A DNA stretch of 13,504 bases from an uncultured Collinsella sp. (GTDB lineage: Bacteria; Actinomycetota; Coriobacteriia; Coriobacteriales; Coriobacteriaceae): NCBI GenBank assembly GCA_900759565.1, contig CAAEVV010000017.1, positions 1 to 13,504 on the forward strand. The letters run 5' to 3'. Position 1 is the stretch's first letter. Every line of letters begins with the position of its first letter. Below are positions 13,398 to 13,504 of the stretch, piece by piece. The notes under the pieces are model-generated. The model worked only from the letters and a program-made list of their open reading frames with translations. It searched no databases and was not told where the DNA came from. Made by a program: the position numbers and the translations under genes.

Positions 13398-13496
13398 AAG
13401 CCCGCCAGGGCGGCAATCTGCCTTTCAGCTTCGGCGGCATGACCAGAAGGTCTATGCCGCCTCGCTTCAAGGCACCTTGCTCGCCCTGGCGGGCTT
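13398..13496. repeat. 99-nt long-armed imperfect palindrome
   Basis: Outer arms AAGCCCGCCAGGGCG (13398-13412) and CGCCCTGGCGGGCTT (13482-13496) are exact complements. Pairing then continues inward: GCAA/TTGC, TGCCTT/AAGGCA, AGC/GCT, GGCGGCAT/ATGCCGCC (13433-13440 with 13454-13461) and GACC/GGTC around AGAA (13445-13448). About 40 of roughly 47 positions pair, giving one long rod-like hairpin with small internal loops. It could be a structured RNA, a palindromic interspersed element or an elaborate bidirectional terminator. A 48-codon minus-strand frame crosses it, but it resembles no protein I know. Confidence 0.75.
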
Positions 13497-13504
13497 TCGC
13501 TCAT

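Noticed and set aside
13358..13504. 48-codon minus-strand frame (MSESPPGRAR...) crossing the 99-nt palindrome
   Set aside because: No recognised family, and the DNA is dominated by self-complementarity, which coding sequence rarely shows. It reaches the window edge, so it could still be the tail of a gene beyond; extending the sequence would settle it.
1..13504. CRISPR array, tRNA, rRNA, prophage or toxin-antitoxin module
   Set aside because: No regularly spaced direct repeats, no tRNA-like cloverleaf, no rRNA sequence and no phage or toxin-antitoxin protein family was recognised.

Overview
The window is GC-rich, compact bacterial chromosome. Codon use, the sortase-type LAATG anchor on a surface 5'-nucleotidase, lipoprotein-based ABC uptake and strong GGAGG-type ribosome binding sites point to a Gram-positive actinobacterial host. 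From recall of similar proteins I would guess Coriobacteriia, probably Collinsella or a close relative; no rRNA or other phylogenetic marker in the window confirms it.

Layout, left to right. The left edge (1-93) is the extreme 3' end of an IS3-family insertion sequence. Ten complete genes then follow, all on the minus strand. A translationally coupled pair comes first: a metallophosphoesterase lacking the usual first histidine, and upstream of it a 638-residue soluble protein joining a ParB/sulfiredoxin-like N-terminal region to a BMP/PnrA-type ligand-binding domain. Next are an MscS-type mechanosensitive channel, a secreted and probably wall-anchored 5'-nucleotidase, a three-gene ABC importer operon (lipoprotein, permease, ATPase; TrpXYZ-like in architecture), a winged-helix regulator with a WYL-like C-terminus, asparaginyl-tRNA synthetase (asnS) and a stand-alone glucose-family PTS EIIA protein. 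The only complete plus-strand gene is an alpha/beta hydrolase at 12455-13357, divergent from the EIIA gene. The right edge carries a 99-nt long-armed palindrome that no gene explains.

Possible functional link (inference): a surface nucleotidase that releases nucleosides, a BMP-domain protein of a family known to bind purine nucleosides, and a phosphoesterase lie in one 8-kb stretch that also holds an uncharacterised importer. This is compatible with nucleotide scavenging and sensing, but nothing in the sequence proves it.

Regulation is unusually visible. Almost every gene end carries a hairpin; several overlap the stop codon, and three share an ACCRCC-CAAAG/GGGACAG pattern. Palindromes sit between a candidate promoter and the start codon of the ABC operon, over the candidate promoter of the EIIA gene, and upstream of the WYL-type regulator. 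No CRISPR array, tRNA, rRNA or prophage was seen, and no stretch over 300 bases lacks a gene.
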